The notes: generated by a model from the letters alone, not told the origin. 64,000 bases of DNA from an uncultured Clostridia bacterium (GCA_944327465.1 CALVHH010000001.1:97330-161329); one strand, 5' to 3'. Counted from the first letter of the stretch, positions 54,002 to 64,000 are shown. Translations and numbers: made by a program.

Positions 54002-54240
54002 GTCATTTCGACCGAAGCATAGTTTTCTCCTTAGCACTCGCGCAAAACCGTGGCTTTTGCGCGAAAGAGGAGCGGCAACGGAGTGAAGTTGCAAGCCGCG
54101 TAAACGCGGCTTGCTTAGAGCGCAGTTTGGCGCGACGAGCGGAGCGGAGAAATCTCGGAGCGTAAGCGACGGACAAAGGGGAAGCGACCGCGCTTTATAG
54201 TTAGATTTCTCGACTGCGCTCGAAATGACAGAGCTTTATA
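54002..54240. repeat. Long dispersed repeat, copy B, plus short copy
   Basis: 54002-54185 matches copy A (42671-42854) including the CGCGCAAAA hairpin and GCTTGCTTAGAGCGCAGTTTG block. A short inverse form follows at ~54201-54235. Another CGCGCAAAA-type hairpin lies near 54250-54285. No gene in 53821-54454. Confidence 0.85.
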
Positions 54241-54454
54241 TTTCGACCACACATATTCGCGCAAAACTGTAGTATTTGCGCGAAAGAGGCAGCGCCCTCA
54301 GCTAACGGCGTATCGGCGCATATCCTCTTATGCGCAATACGCGTTAAATATCCTTTCGCTCTTCCGATTTGCATTTAAGGGTATGCAGGTCAGAGATATA
54401 TTCCACAGGCCGCAGGTTCCGCCTGCAGCCGAGTAACACAAGGAGGAACAAAAA

Positions 54455-54829
54455 ATGCCCACTATCAACCAGCTCATCAAGCACGGCAGGGAAAAGCAGC
54501 TCTACAAGAGTAAGTCGCCCATTCTGGACAACTGCCCTCAGAAGCGCGGAGTCTGCATTTCGGTTACGACCACCACGCCTAAAAAGCCCAACTCGGCTAT
54601 CCGTAAGATCGCCAGGGTAAGGCTCACCAACAAGCAGGAAGGTACGGTCTACATTCCCGGCGAAGGTCACAACCTTCAGGAACACTCGTCCGTGCTCATC
54701 CGCGGCGGCAGGGTCAAGGACCTTCCCGGCGTCCGCTATCACATCATCCGCGGCGCTCTGGATACCGCAGGCGTCTCCAAGAGAAGGCGCAGCCGTTCGC
54801 TGTATGGCGCAAAGCGTCCCAAGAACTAA
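54455..54829 (+). CDS. rpsL: 30S ribosomal protein S12
   Basis: 124 residues: [68 protein letters not shown] normal decoding-centre S12. RBS AAGGAGG. First gene of the str operon, but the next gene lies 481 bases away. Confidence 0.97.
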   Translation: MPTINQLIKHGREKQLYKSKSPILDNCPQKRGVCISVTTTTPKKPNSAIRKIARVRLTNKQEGTVYIPGEGHNLQEHSSVLIRGGRVKDLPGVRYHIIRGALDTAGVSKRRRSRSLYGAKRPKN

Positions 54830-55310
54830 TTTTCGTCCATAAGCGTCGCATTTCGGTGTCGCGCTGCGGCAACTTTCGGTCATGTACGTCTGTGTACACT
54901 CCCTTAAGTTTTCCTCGCGCTTCCGGAACTGCTTGCTTCTGAACAAAAATTAAACTGTTTATCGGCAAACAATGCGTCGCAATACTTTGTTGAGCTTGCG
55001 CTCGACACGTCTTGCCCGCACGTTTACATCACATTCACAAATTTCATGAACAAGCCTATTCTTGTCGGGAATATATCTACCCTTTAACCGATGATGAATA
55101 CGCAGTATTCACGGCGTCGCCGTGGAGAAGATTTGCTACTGTACTGCTTAATGCAAAGTTTTGAATGATCGATGGCGCAAGCCGAATCCATTTCGACGAT
55201 AAGCGCTGTCGCACCGCGACTTTTGCAAAAACGGCGGCGCAGCAAGCAATAGCTTATTTAAAAGTTAGGGTCAGACCCTTAAATACAAATTTAAAAGGAG
55301 GATAACATAC
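54830..55310. other. Large rpsL-rpsG gap with possible gene remnant
   Basis: 481 bases where S12 and S7 are usually nearly adjacent. Short open stretches exist in shifted frames (for example YFVELALDTSCPHVYITFTN, then DDEYAVFTASPWRRFATV), reminiscent of a decayed gene, but no family is recognised. A GTCAGACCC segment precedes rpsG. Confidence 0.35.
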
Positions 55311-55781
55311 ATGCCCAGAAGAGGTAATGTCCCCAAAAGGGACGTATTGCCCGATCCCGTGTACAATTCCAAGGTTGTAACCAAGCTCATCAACCAGATA
55401 ATGTACGACGGCAAACGCGGTACAGCTCAGGCGATCGTATACGACGCATTTAAAATAGCGAGCGAAAAGCTCGGACAGGACCCCATGGATATCTTCAATC
55501 AGGCAATGAACAACATCATGCCCGTTTTGGAGGTAAAAGCAAGGAGAGTGGGCGGCGCCAACTATCAGGTGCCCATCGAAATAAGACCCGAAAGGCGTCA
55601 GACCCTTGCCATCCGCTGGCTGGTCATCAACACCCGCAAGCGTTCTGAAAGAGAGATGTGCAACAAGCTTGCAGCAGAGCTCATGGACGCATACAACAAC
55701 ACCGGCGGCTCTGTAAAGAAGAAGGAAGATACTCACAGAATGGCAGAAGCCAACAAGGCTTTCGCGCATTTCAGATTCTGA
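55311..55781 (+). CDS. rpsG: 30S ribosomal protein S7
   Basis: 156 residues: [69 protein letters not shown] and [27 protein letters not shown]. The fusA start follows after 14 bases. Confidence 0.97.
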   Translation: MPRRGNVPKRDVLPDPVYNSKVVTKLINQIMYDGKRGTAQAIVYDAFKIASEKLGQDPMDIFNQAMNNIMPVLEVKARRVGGANYQVPIEIRPERRQTLAIRWLVINTRKRSEREMCNKLAAELMDAYNNTGGSVKKKEDTHRMAEANKAFAHFRF

Positions 55782-55795
55782 GCGGAGCGTGAACT

Positions 55796-57904
55796 ATGGC
55801 AAGAGAATACGATTTAGCGCATACAAGAAATATCGGCATCATGGCTCACATCGACGCCGGCAAGACTACTACAACCGAACGTATCCTTTACTATACCGGT
55901 ATCAACCACAAGATAGGCGAAACGCACGACGGCACAGCCACGATGGACTGGATGGTGCAGGAGCAGGAGAGGGGTATAACCATCACCTCCGCCGCAACCA
56001 CCTGCCACTGGACCCGCTCGGGCAAGACCAAGGCGGATGAATGCAGAATAAACATCATCGACACCCCGGGTCACGTCGACTTCACCGTAGAAGTCGAGCG
56101 TTCGCTGCGCGTTCTCGACGGCGCCGTGGCTACGTTCTGCGCCAAGGGCGGCGTAGAACCCCAGTCCGAAACGGTATGGCGCCAGGCGGATAAGTACAAG
56201 GTACCCCGCATAGCGTACGTCAACAAGATGGATATCAACGGCGCAAACTTCGAACGCGCCGTAAAGATGATGAAGGACAGGCTCAACGCTAATCCCGTTC
56301 CCATCGAACTGCCCATCGGCAAGGAAGATACCTTCAAGGGCATCGTCGACCTCATTGAAATGAACGCCGAAGTTTACGATTCGGACGACGGCAAGCAGTA
56401 CCACAAGGCAGAGATCCCCGCAGATATGCAGGATGCCGCCGAAGAAGCCCACATGGCTGTAATGGAAGCGGCTGCCGAAGGCGACGACGAGCTCATGGAA
56501 AAATTCCTTGAGACCATGGAACTCACCCCCGACGAGATCCGCAGGGGTCTCAGAAAGGCTACCATAGCCATGAAGTGCACGCCCGTGCTCTGCGGTTCCA
56601 GCTACAAGAACAAGGGCGTCCAGATGCTTCTGGACGCAGTCGTAGACTTCCTTCCCTCCCCCATAGATATCGACCACGTAAAGGGCGTCAACCCCGATAC
56701 GGGCGACGAAGAGGAGAGAAAGACTTCGGACGACGAACCCTTCTCCGGTCTTGCATTCAAAATAGCCACCGACCCCTTCGTAGGCCGCCTGGCATATTTC
56801 AGAGCATACTCCGGCGTGCTCGAGTCGGGCTCCTATGTATACAACTCCACCAAGGGCAAAAGGGAGCGCGTAGGCCGTCTCGTTCAGATGCACGCAAACT
56901 CCCGTATGGAGATATCCAAGATATACTCGGGCGACATCTGCGCCATCGTCGGCTTAAAGGACACCACCACCGGCGATACGCTGTGCGATGAACATCATCC
57001 CATCGTCCTCGAGCAGATGACCTTCTCCGACCCCGTCATTCAGCTCTCCATCGAGCCCAAGACCAAGGCAGGTCAGGAAAAGATGACCCTCGCCCTCGTA
57101 AAGCTCGCAGAAGAGGATCCCACCTTCAAGACCTACACCGACCAGGAGACCGGTCAGACCATAATCGCCGGTATGGGCGAACTTCACCTCGACATCATCG
57201 TCGACAGACTGCTGCGCGAATTCAAGGTAGAAGCCAACGTGGGCGCGCCCCAGGTCGCCTATCGCGAGACCATTCGCCAGGCATGCGACGCCGAAGGCCT
57301 TTACAAGAGGCAGTCTGGCGGTAAAGGTCAGTACGGTCACTGCAAGATACACCTTCTTCCCGGCGAACCCGGTTCGGGCTACGTATTCGAAGACCTCACC
57401 GTCGGCGGCTCCATTCCCAAGGAATATATTCCCGCGATCGACAAGGGTATTCAGGGCGCAGCCAAGAACGGCTTCCTTGCCGGCTACGAAGTTGTAGACT
57501 TCAAGGTCCAGGTATACGACGGCTCCTTCCACGAAGTCGACTCGTCCGAAATGGCGTTCCAGATCGCCGGCTCCATGGCATTCAAGGACGGTATGTCCAA
57601 AGCCAAGCCCGTACTCTTAGAGCCCATCATGAAGGTAGAAGTCATCACTCCCGATGACTACTTCGGCGACATCATGGGCAACGTCACCGCCCGCCGCGGT
57701 ACCATAGTATCCACCGATGACCGTGCAGGCGCAAAGGTAGTCGATGCCGAAGTTCCCCTTTCGGAGATGTTCGGCTACGCCACCGACCTTCGTTCGCGCA
57801 CCCAGGGCCGTGGTCAGTTCACAATGCAGTTTGACCACTATGCCGAAGTTCCCAAGTCGGTAGCCGAAAAGGTAATAGGCGAGAGAGCTAAGAAAAACGG
57901 CTAA
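55796..57904 (+). CDS. fusA: Elongation factor G
   Basis: 702 residues. G1 [20 protein letters not shown]2 [12 protein letters not shown]3 [18 protein letters not shown]4 NKMD. C-terminal domains IV-V include [16 protein letters not shown] and [23 protein letters not shown]. Drives ribosomal translocation. Its last 57 bases are copied again downstream. Confidence 0.97.
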   Translation: MAREYDLAHTRNIGIMAHIDAGKTTTTERILYYTGINHKIGETHDGTATMDWMVQEQERGITITSAATTCHWTRSGKTKADECRINIIDTPGHVDFTVEVERSLRVLDGAVATFCAKGGVEPQSETVWRQADKYKVPRIAYVNKMDINGANFERAVKMMKDRLNANPVPIELPIGKEDTFKGIVDLIEMNAEVYDSDDGKQYHKAEIPADMQDAAEEAHMAVMEAAAEGDDELMEKFLETMELTPDEIRRGLRKATIAMKCTPVLCGSSYKNKGVQMLLDAVVDFLPSPIDIDHVKGVNPDTGDEEERKTSDDEPFSGLAFKIATDPFVGRLAYFRAYSGVLESGSYVYNSTKGKRERVGRLVQMHANSRMEISKIYSGDICAIVGLKDTTTGDTLCDEHHPIVLEQMTFSDPVIQLSIEPKTKAGQEKMTLALVKLAEEDPTFKTYTDQETGQTIIAGMGELHLDIIVDRLLREFKVEANVGAPQVAYRETIRQACDAEGLYKRQSGGKGQYGHCKIHLLPGEPGSGYVFEDLTVGGSIPKEYIPAIDKGIQGAAKNGFLAGYEVVDFKVQVYDGSFHEVDSSEMAFQIAGSMAFKDGMSKAKPVLLEPIMKVEVITPDDYFGDIMGNVTARRGTIVSTDDRAGAKVVDAEVPLSEMFGYATDLRSRTQGRGQFTMQFDHYAEVPKSVAEKVIGERAKKNG

Positions 57905-58254
57905 CAGCCGTTTGGGCTCCGAGCTCTATTTCGGCGCAGTGGGTTCAGCGCGAGCGAAAGCGAGACGCTGTCCACTCAAATTGGTTCCCAAGTCGGTAGC
58001 CGAAAAGGTAATAGGCGAGAGAGCCAAGAAAAACGGCTAAGTTTTTTGGTTGCTGTCCGCGCATCGTGCCGTGCAATGAAATGCGGTGTGTTCGCGGAAC
58101 CCGGCAGCGGCGGCTCGCCGTGCGAGAGAGCCAAGAAGAACGGCTAAGTTTTTTGGTTGCTGTCCGCGCATCGTGCCGTGCAATGAAATGCGGTGTGTTC
58201 GCGGAACCCGGCAGCGGCGGCTCGCCGTGCGAGAGAGCCAAGAAAAACGGCTAA
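57848..58254 (+). repeat. Duplicated fusA tail and 107-bp tandem repeat
   Basis: The fusA 3' end (57848-57904, GTTCCCAAGTCGG... to GGCTAA) is repeated at 57984-58040 with one base change. Then come two tandem 107-bp units (58041-58147 and 58148-58254), each ending in the last ~26 bases of fusA (GCGAGAGAGCCAAGAARAAC then GGCTAA). Confidence 0.9.
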
Positions 58255-58362
58255 GTTTATGGTTAATATGGGTCGGCAGTGGGCTGGCGCACACTGCCGA
58301 CAATAAAATATACGCCCATAGCGTTTAGGCGGTAAAAATTTGTAAAAAACATTAAAATTTAT

Positions 58363-58391
58363 TTGTGTTTTTTCAAAAGTTAAGCTATAAT
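58363..58391 (+). promoter_or_regulatory. Promoter of tuf
   Basis: TTGTGT (58363-58368), a 17-bp spacer, TATAAT (58386-58391), within an AT-rich stretch. Gives tuf an independent start. Confidence 0.6.
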
Positions 58392-58508
58392 ATTTATACG
58401 CGTTAAAGGCGAAAGTTAATGCAGCGTTCAAGACAATGATAGATAGCTGCGACGCCGAAAGGCGTAAGTTATCATTTTTATAAAAAATTTTTATAGGAGA
58501 AACAAAAA

Positions 58509-59729
<1,221 letters not shown>

Positions 59730-59743
59730 TTGATTCAAGCAAT

Positions 59744-59775
59744 AAAAAGCTTGCCGAATTTTCGGCAAGCTTTTT
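59744..59775 (+). terminator. Terminator of tuf
   Basis: A 15-bp stem AAAAAGCTTGCCGAA/TTCGGCAAGCTTTTT with loop TT. Confidence 0.92.
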
Positions 59776-59885
59776 TAATTGCTCAACATTATGCGCTTCC
59801 CTTTTGTCCTTCGCGCCCCGTCTCCCATTTGGCATTTCGTCCAAGCTTTACAGCCCCACAGAAATGCGGTCGAAAGAAAAAACTC

Positions 59886-59944
59886 TGTCATTTCGACTAA
59901 GCCGCGGCGGGCTCAGCCCGCCGCGGCGCACGGAGAAATCTAAC
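59886..59944. repeat. Dispersed hairpin repeat
   Basis: TGTCATTTCGACTAA, GC hairpin with loop TCA, then CACGGAGAAATCTAAC: a near-exact copy of 36725-36784. Confidence 0.85.
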
Positions 59945-60028
59945 TATAAAAATCGGTCGACGACGAGCCTCCCCTTAGCAAGGACGAGCACGGAATTTTC
60001 AAAACAGCGCATGAGTGCTGTTTTCAAT

Positions 60029-60649
60029 TCATCTGCCGTTATAATATTCGCACCACGTCTTCAGCGTGCAGTTTGCGCAGTCTGGGCGCTGCGAATGGCA
60101 CACCCTTCTGCCGTGGAATATCAGCCAGTGGTGCGCCCGCGACCACATATCCTTGGGGATGGCGGCGTTGAGCTGCAGCTCGGTCTTTTCGGGCGTTGTT
60201 GCGTGCGCCAGCCCCAGTCGGTTAGAGACGCGGAACACGTGCGTATCCACGGCTATCGCATCGCCGCCGAACGCTACGGCGTACACCACGTTGGCGGTCT
60301 TTTGCCCCACTCCCGCAAGAGTCTTGAGCGCGGCGTGGTCGGCAGGCACCTGCCCGCCGAATTTTTCTATTATGTCGCGGCTGGCAGAAAGTATGTGCGC
60401 CGCCTTGTTGCGGTAAAATCCGCAGCTGAAGATGCGCTTTTCCAGCTCCTGCTGCGAAAGCGTCAACATCTTTTGCGGGGTGTTATACTCTTTGAACAGC
60501 TCGGCGGTCACTTTGTTGACCCGTTCGTCGGTGCATTGCGCCGAGAGGATGACTGCCACAAGCAGTTCGTAGGTGCTGTTAAAGTGCAGCGCGGGCGCTG
60601 CCTGCGGATAAAGTTTTTCAAGTTCGCACAGAATTTCTCTTTCGTTCAT
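60029..60649 (-). CDS. nth: Endonuclease III
   Basis: 206 residues. The HhH motif LAGVGQKTANVVYAVAFGGDAIAVDTHVFRVSNRLG has the catalytic Lys and Asp. The iron-sulfur loop C-x6-C-x2-C-x5-C is in CHSQRPDCANCTLKTWC. Removes oxidised pyrimidines from DNA. The ATG is six bases after a TAAAAT box, without ribosome binding site. Confidence 0.96.
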   Translation of the reverse strand: MNEREILCELEKLYPQAAPALHFNSTYELLVAVILSAQCTDERVNKVTAELFKEYNTPQKMLTLSQQELEKRIFSCGFYRNKAAHILSASRDIIEKFGGQVPADHAALKTLAGVGQKTANVVYAVAFGGDAIAVDTHVFRVSNRLGLAHATTPEKTELQLNAAIPKDMWSRAHHWLIFHGRRVCHSQRPDCANCTLKTWCEYYNGR

Positions 60650-60655
60650 GTCTGT

Positions 60656-60684
60656 ATTTTAACACTGCGGCGGGCGCGGCGCAA
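60656..60684 (-). promoter_or_regulatory. Promoter of nth, leaderless
   Basis: Minus strand TTGCGC (60679-60684), a 17-bp spacer, TAAAAT (60656-60661), then six bases to the ATG. Overlaps one arm of the hairpin at 60667. Confidence 0.55.
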
Positions 60685-60707
60685 CTGTTTTGCGCCGCGC
60701 CCGCCGC
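60667..60707 (-). terminator. Terminator hairpin between the DUF3343 gene and nth
   Basis: A perfect 18-bp stem GCGGCGGGCGCGGCGCAA and partner with loop CTGTT. It follows the DUF3343 stop; T-run is on the opposite strand. Confidence 0.65.
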
Positions 60708-60719
60708 CAAAATTTTTGT

Positions 60720-60941
60720 TCAAGCCGTTATATATCCGTAAAAAGCCGTGTACGCCGCGTGCGAAATCAAATTTTTCGCCCGCCTGTAGCTGCTGTATCT
60801 GAACCTGACGCTCAGTCCGCACCCCAGCCCGAGCGCGGCGGGCGTGGCGGTTATCTCTGCCCATATCCCTGCGCGGGCGAGCGCGTTTTTGCAGTCTATC
60901 GCCTGTGAACGGCTCCTGAATACGGCAATGCAGTATGTCAT
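60720..60941 (-). CDS. Small DUF3343 protein (putative Se/S carrier-like)
   Basis: 73 residues. DUF3343 pattern: CIAVFRSRSQAIDCKNALARAGIWAEITATPAALGLGCGLSVRF. The conserved Gly-Cys-Gly is present; the family is thought to carry sulfur or selenium and occurs near cysteine desulfurases and SirA-like proteins. Divergent from the NifS-like gene. RBS GAGGAG. Confidence 0.85.
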   Translation of the reverse strand: MTYCIAVFRSRSQAIDCKNALARAGIWAEITATPAALGLGCGLSVRFRYSSYRRAKNLISHAAYTAFYGYITA

Positions 60942-61011
60942 AAATTTTCTCCTCGGTAAGTATAAATATGTATGGCGGGGCGCATACGCCCGGCAGGGGA
61001 GGACAGGTCAT

Positions 61012-62127
61012 ATGATATATTTCGATAATGCGGCAACGGGCGGCGTAAAGCCCGAAAACGTCGTCGGCGCAGCCGCCGCCGCAATGCGCGCATGCGCAAA
61101 TCCCGGCAGGAGCGGACATGCGCTGTCGCTCGCGTGCGCCGAGCGTGTGCAAAAGGTGCGCGGCCTGCTTTGCGAATTTTTCGGCGCGCCCTCGTCGGAC
61201 AGGGTGGTATTCACCAAAAACTGCACCGAAGCGCTCAATATAGCGCTTCTCGGCTGCATAAAAGAGGGCGACAAAGTCGTCACCACTGTGGCGGAGCACA
61301 ACTCGGTGCTGCGCCCCTTAAAGCATCTCGAAAGTTCGGGTGTCGCCGTGCGCTACGCGCCGCTCACAAGGGGCGGCGGCATAGATATCCGCGCGCTCTC
61401 CGCCATGGCGCAGGGCGCCTGCGCGGTGGTCGTCACTTTGGCGTCCAACGTCACGGGCGCCGCTCCGGATATCGCTGCTGTCAGACAGGCAATACCTGCC
61501 GACGCGCTGCTCATCTGCGACGGCGCCCAGGCGTGCGGACATCAGAAAATAGATATCTCCGCGCTGGGCATCGACGCCCTCGCCGTGGCCGGGCACAAGG
61601 GTATGATGGGCATCCAGGGCAGCGGCGCACTCATAATGTCGGCGCGCTGTCATCCCCGTCCCCTCATGTTCGGCGGCACGGGCAGCGCAAGTTACGACCT
61701 CGACATGCCCGACTTCTATCCCGACCGCCTCGAGGCGGGCACGCTGTCCTATCCCGCAATAGTCTCTCTCGGCGAAGGCGTGCTGTGGCTGAGCACGCGC
61801 CTGTACGAAAACCGCGACTATCTCGTCTATCTCACCGATAAACTGCTGCACGGGCTCGAAGAAATACCCTTCATCACGCTATATTCCCGCACCAATCCCT
61901 TCGGCATAGTTGCCTTCGACGTGCGCGGCATGCCCTCGGAGGAGGTGGCAGAACGGCTCTCGCGCGAGCACGGCATATGCGTGCGCGGCGGTCTGCACTG
62001 TGCGCCGCTCATGCACGGCGCCCTCGGCACTTCGGGTCTGGTTCGCGCATCGCTTTCGCCCTTCAACACCGCGGGAGAGGTCGAATATTTCCTGAAAGCC
62101 GTGCGCGGTCTGCATGCTTGCGCATGA
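61012..62127 (+). CDS. NifS-like class V aminotransferase, probable cysteine desulfurase
   Basis: 371 residues from the ATG at 61012 (MIYFDNAATGGVKPENVV), chosen for its GGGGAGG site; the frame extends to 60844. PLP-enzyme features: EHNSVLRP (His), CDGAQACGHQKIDIS (Asp/Gln), AVAGHKGMMGIQGSGAL (PLP Lys) and HGICVRGGLHCAPLMH (catalytic Cys). It would supply persulfide sulfur (or act on selenocysteine). Partner or acceptor may be the adjacent DUF3343 protein. Confidence 0.88.
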   Translation: MIYFDNAATGGVKPENVVGAAAAAMRACANPGRSGHALSLACAERVQKVRGLLCEFFGAPSSDRVVFTKNCTEALNIALLGCIKEGDKVVTTVAEHNSVLRPLKHLESSGVAVRYAPLTRGGGIDIRALSAMAQGACAVVVTLASNVTGAAPDIAAVRQAIPADALLICDGAQACGHQKIDISALGIDALAVAGHKGMMGIQGSGALIMSARCHPRPLMFGGTGSASYDLDMPDFYPDRLEAGTLSYPAIVSLGEGVLWLSTRLYENRDYLVYLTDKLLHGLEEIPFITLYSRTNPFGIVAFDVRGMPSEEVAERLSREHGICVRGGLHCAPLMHGALGTSGLVRASLSPFNTAGEVEYFLKAVRGLHACA

Positions 62128-62128
62128 C

Positions 62129-62160
62129 GGCGCAGCCGCAGCACATGCTGCGGCTGCGCC
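62129..62160. terminator. Bidirectional terminator
   Basis: A 15-bp stem GGCGCAGCCGCAGCA and partner with loop CA between convergent genes ending at 62127 and 62164. Confidence 0.75.
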
Positions 62161-62163
62161 CCT

Positions 62164-62448
62164 TTAAATGGCTTTAAGTTTGGCTATCACCTGCTGCAGC
62201 TTGCGCCGCTTGAACGAATCCAGCAGCGGCGCCACCGTCCTGTAAAAATTGTCCAGGTCGGCGTTGCTCAGCGTTCCGTCGCGCTTACCCTGCTCAGCCT
62301 GGGCAATTATAGTTGCAAGAATCTGCCCCTCGCTCTTGCCTGCAAACGCCTTTGCCATTGCCGCCGCAAGGTTGACTGCCTGCCTCTCGTCTCCGGCCGC
62401 CCCGCTCTTGCCCGCTTCGTCCCGTCTGTAACTTTTAAAATCGCCCAT
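62164..62448 (-). CDS. Small helical protein of unknown function
   Basis: 94 residues starting MGDFKSYRRDEAGK at 62448 with an AGGAG site; the frame is open to 62745 but that part is antisense to the next gene. Core: AVNLAAAMAKAFAGKSEGQILATIIAQAEQGKRDGTLSNADLDNFYRTVAPLLDSFKRRKLQQVI. No family recognised; the (A/T)EQGK(R)DGTLSNADLDNFY segment looks conserved-family-like. Confidence 0.6.
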   Translation of the reverse strand: MGDFKSYRRDEAGKSGAAGDERQAVNLAAAMAKAFAGKSEGQILATIIAQAEQGKRDGTLSNADLDNFYRTVAPLLDSFKRRKLQQVIAKLKAI

Positions 62449-62503
62449 TGCGCTTCTCCTTGCATATAATGTTATAGTACAGTCTATGTTCAAAGGAGAT
62501 TTT

Positions 62504-62785
62504 ATGCAACTCATCCTGTTAATGCTGCTACTGCTGTCTGGCAAAACGGATATCGGCGCCGTGGTACCGCTGATAGAGCAGGTGGCGGGCGGCGAAGGCA
62601 AGGCGCTCATAGACGAGGTAACCGGCGTCGCCCAAGCCGTTAAGGCACTTTCGCCCGCTCCTGCCGCCGAATGCGCCGCCCCCGCCGAAGGGGCGGGGGC
62701 GGCGTTCCCGCTGTCGCCCGTCGCAGGGCTCGCCGATGCCGACATAGCCGGCGCGCTCTCCGCCTACATAGCGTCGGGGCAATAA
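62504..62785 (+). CDS. Small Ala-rich protein of unknown function
   Basis: 93 residues. Hydrophobic start MQLILLMLLLLSG, then KTDIGAVVPLIEQVAGGEGKALIDEV and an Ala/Pro-rich stretch. Divergent from the 62164 gene across 55 bases; RBS AAAGGAG at correct spacing before 62504 rather than the ATG at 62486. Function unknown. Confidence 0.55.
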   Translation: MQLILLMLLLLSGKTDIGAVVPLIEQVAGGEGKALIDEVTGVAQAVKALSPAPAAECAAPAEGAGAAFPLSPVAGLADADIAGALSAYIASGQ

Positions 62786-62800
62786 ATTTTAACGCCGCTA

Positions 62801-62829
62801 TTGCAATTTGCCGCCGCCTGTGATATAAT
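62801..62829 (+). promoter_or_regulatory. Promoter of the TIM-barrel gene, leaderless
   Basis: TTGCAA (62801-62806), a 17-bp spacer, TATAAT (62824-62829). ATG at 62836 is six bases later. Confidence 0.75.
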
Positions 62830-62835
62830 GTGACC

Positions 62836-63624
62836 ATGCAGGTAGGTATATCCACGGCGTCACTCTTTCCGCGGTTCGCCACCGAGGACGCGCTCGATGC
62901 TATAATTTCGCTCGGCGCCGACTGTGCGGAGGTATTTTTTTCGACATTCTACGAATACCGCCCCGAATTTTCCAAGTCGGTTGCGGGCAGGCTCAACGGC
63001 TTTGCTGTCAACTCCGTCCACGTCAACGGGCTCAATTTCGAAGGCAACTTCTTCAACCCCTCGCGCAGGGTGCGCGGCGACGGCATGTACTGGCTCGACC
63101 AGTTATTGCGCAGCGCCCAACTTTTGGGCTGCAAAAATTATACATTTCACGGCTTTCACCGCTCCGGTTCGGGCGGTGGCGCGGGCTGGGATGAAATTGC
63201 CTCCCGCCTGGCGGAAGTCGTCTACTTCGCCCAGGCCGGCGGCGTCAGTCTGTGCCTCGAAAACGTGTCGTGGTCGATCTATGACCGTCCGGGCGTGTTC
63301 CGCGAACTCAAAAACCGCATACCTCCCCTGCAGGGCGTGCTCGATATCAAACAGGCGCGTCGTTCGCACTTCCCCTGGCAGGCTTATGTAAAGGATATGT
63401 CGGGCTCAATCGCCTACGTTCACCTCTCCGATATAAATTCCGAAGGCAAAATGTGCCTGCCCGGCGAGGGCGCCTTTGATTTCAAAGAACTCTTCAAAGC
63501 GCTTGTCGGCGAAGGCTTTTCGGGCGCCGCTCTCATCGAAGTCTACGGCAGCGACTACAACGACGTTTCGCAGCTCGCACGCTCGGTCGGGTATGTAAAG
63601 GACGTCATCGCCGGCATAGGGTAA
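62836..63624 (+). CDS. Sugar phosphate isomerase/epimerase-like TIM-barrel protein
   Basis: 262 residues of the AP-endonuclease-2-like family. Features: GISTASLFPRFATEDALDAIISLGADCAEVF (first strand-helix), NYTFHGFHRSG, VSLCLENVSWSIYDRPG (metal Glu), GVLDIKQARRS, YVHLSDINSEG (His/Asp) and AALIEVYG (Glu). Substrate unknown. A GTG at 62830 sits against the -10 box; the ATG is preferred. Confidence 0.85.
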   Translation: MQVGISTASLFPRFATEDALDAIISLGADCAEVFFSTFYEYRPEFSKSVAGRLNGFAVNSVHVNGLNFEGNFFNPSRRVRGDGMYWLDQLLRSAQLLGCKNYTFHGFHRSGSGGGAGWDEIASRLAEVVYFAQAGGVSLCLENVSWSIYDRPGVFRELKNRIPPLQGVLDIKQARRSHFPWQAYVKDMSGSIAYVHLSDINSEGKMCLPGEGAFDFKELFKALVGEGFSGAALIEVYGSDYNDVSQLARSVGYVKDVIAGIG

Positions 63625-63645
63625 AATGACTTTCAAAGCATAAGT

Positions 63646-63683
63646 GTGCCGTGCGGCGAAAAATTTTTTTCGCCGCACGGCAC
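63646..63683 (+). terminator. Terminator of the TIM-barrel gene
   Basis: A 15-18-bp stem (GTGCCGTGCGGCGAA and partner) with A/T core, then TTTTT. Confidence 0.9.
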
Positions 63684-63826
63684 TTTTTCTGACCCGTGAT
63701 AATATATAATATGGCAGTGCCGTCCCCGCATTTAGTGTCGGCATTTTTTGTCGGCACAACATATGACCGGCGCCCCGTTTTTGCATAAAAAAATTGCAAA
63801 TTGCCCGAAATTTTTTTAAAATTTGC

Positions 63827-64000
63827 TTGACTTATTGCCGCCCTTTTGATATCATATAAAAGCTGTCACGAAGACGGCGGGCTTTAATGCCCAAAATCAC
63901 CCGGCTTTTGCTCGGGTTCGCGAAGATTGACAACTGCATAGAGAAGAGATATAAAGTACAAAAGGCAATTCAAGAAGATTAATTTTTGGTTAATGCGAAT
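63827..64000 (+). promoter_or_regulatory. Probable rRNA operon promoter and 16S leader (partial)
   Basis: TTGACT (63827-63832), a 17-bp spacer, TATCAT (63850-63855). Downstream sequence such as GATTGACAACTGCATAGAGAAG and CAATTCAAGAAGATTAATTTT is typical of Bacillota precursor-16S leaders. The 16S gene itself would begin beyond the window. Confidence 0.6.

Noticed and set aside
62449-62745. Longer N-terminus for the 62164 gene
   Set aside because: It would be antisense to the 62504 gene, is Ser/Ala/Pro-rich shadow-like, and the ATG at 62448 has its own AGGAG.

Overview
The window looks like a moderately GC-rich member of Bacillota, most likely an uncultured gut-type Clostridia. Evidence: an AddAB recombination pair, RuvX-DUF1292, DUF4250, YitT, a MarR/two-ABC exporter operon, an asparagine T-box leader, lipoprotein signal peptides, and consensus TTGACA/TATAAT promoters with 17-bp spacers. 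No phage, integrase or transposase gene was found. The order or family cannot be fixed from the sequence alone.

Layout. 1-5.2 kb: rsmI, a DUF697-like membrane protein, tRNA-Arg, pepT, a DUF4250 gene and mnmA. 5.3-7.2 kb: a secreted SGNH esterase lipoprotein with a 13-residue repeat linker. 7.4-7.8 kb: tRNA-Val, -Gly and -Cys. 8.4-10.3 kb: rpsB-tsf. 10.4-13.5 kb: small lipoproteins, ruvX-DUF1292 and a PRC-barrel-like protein. 13.6-20.1 kb: addB-addA. 21.8-27.6 kb: a MarR-ABC-ABC exporter operon next to an OmpR-type two-component system. 27.7-32.3 kb: a glycosyltransferase, small unknown proteins and a HipBA-like toxin-antitoxin pair. 32.5-36.2 kb: tRNA-Leu and a T-box-controlled asnB-asnS operon. 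37.3-41.2 kb: a 1315-residue surface lipoprotein with CxxC repeats. 43-50.1 kb: the F-type ATP synthase operon. 50.2-53.7 kb: recG and a second SGNH esterase. 54.4-59.7 kb: the str operon (rpsL, rpsG, fusA) and tuf. 60-63.6 kb: nth, a DUF3343 protein, a NifS-like aminotransferase, two small unknown proteins and a TIM-barrel protein. The last ~175 bases look like the promoter and leader of a ribosomal RNA operon.

The most unusual object is the ATP synthase. The gene order is a-c-b-alpha-gamma-beta-epsilon and no delta (atpH) gene is present. Instead the alpha subunit carries an N-terminal extension made of two tandem copies of a module that reads like the C-terminal domain of delta. The b subunit has an ~80-residue C-terminal extension. 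The c subunit has a signal-peptide-like segment and an acidic linker before its normal hairpin. The operon also has a leader with an intrinsic terminator and a dispersed repeat between alpha and gamma. Together this suggests a remodelled peripheral stalk.

A second theme is transcription start architecture. Several genes (mnmA, addB, recG, nth, hipB, a lipoprotein and a TIM-barrel gene) have a good -10 box only 6-9 bases before the start codon and no Shine-Dalgarno sequence, which predicts leaderless mRNAs. A third theme is a dispersed intergenic repeat family whose copies carry ATTTC/GAAAT-type ends and GC-rich hairpins. It occurs at ten or more places, including inside the atp operon and between the str promoter and rpsL.
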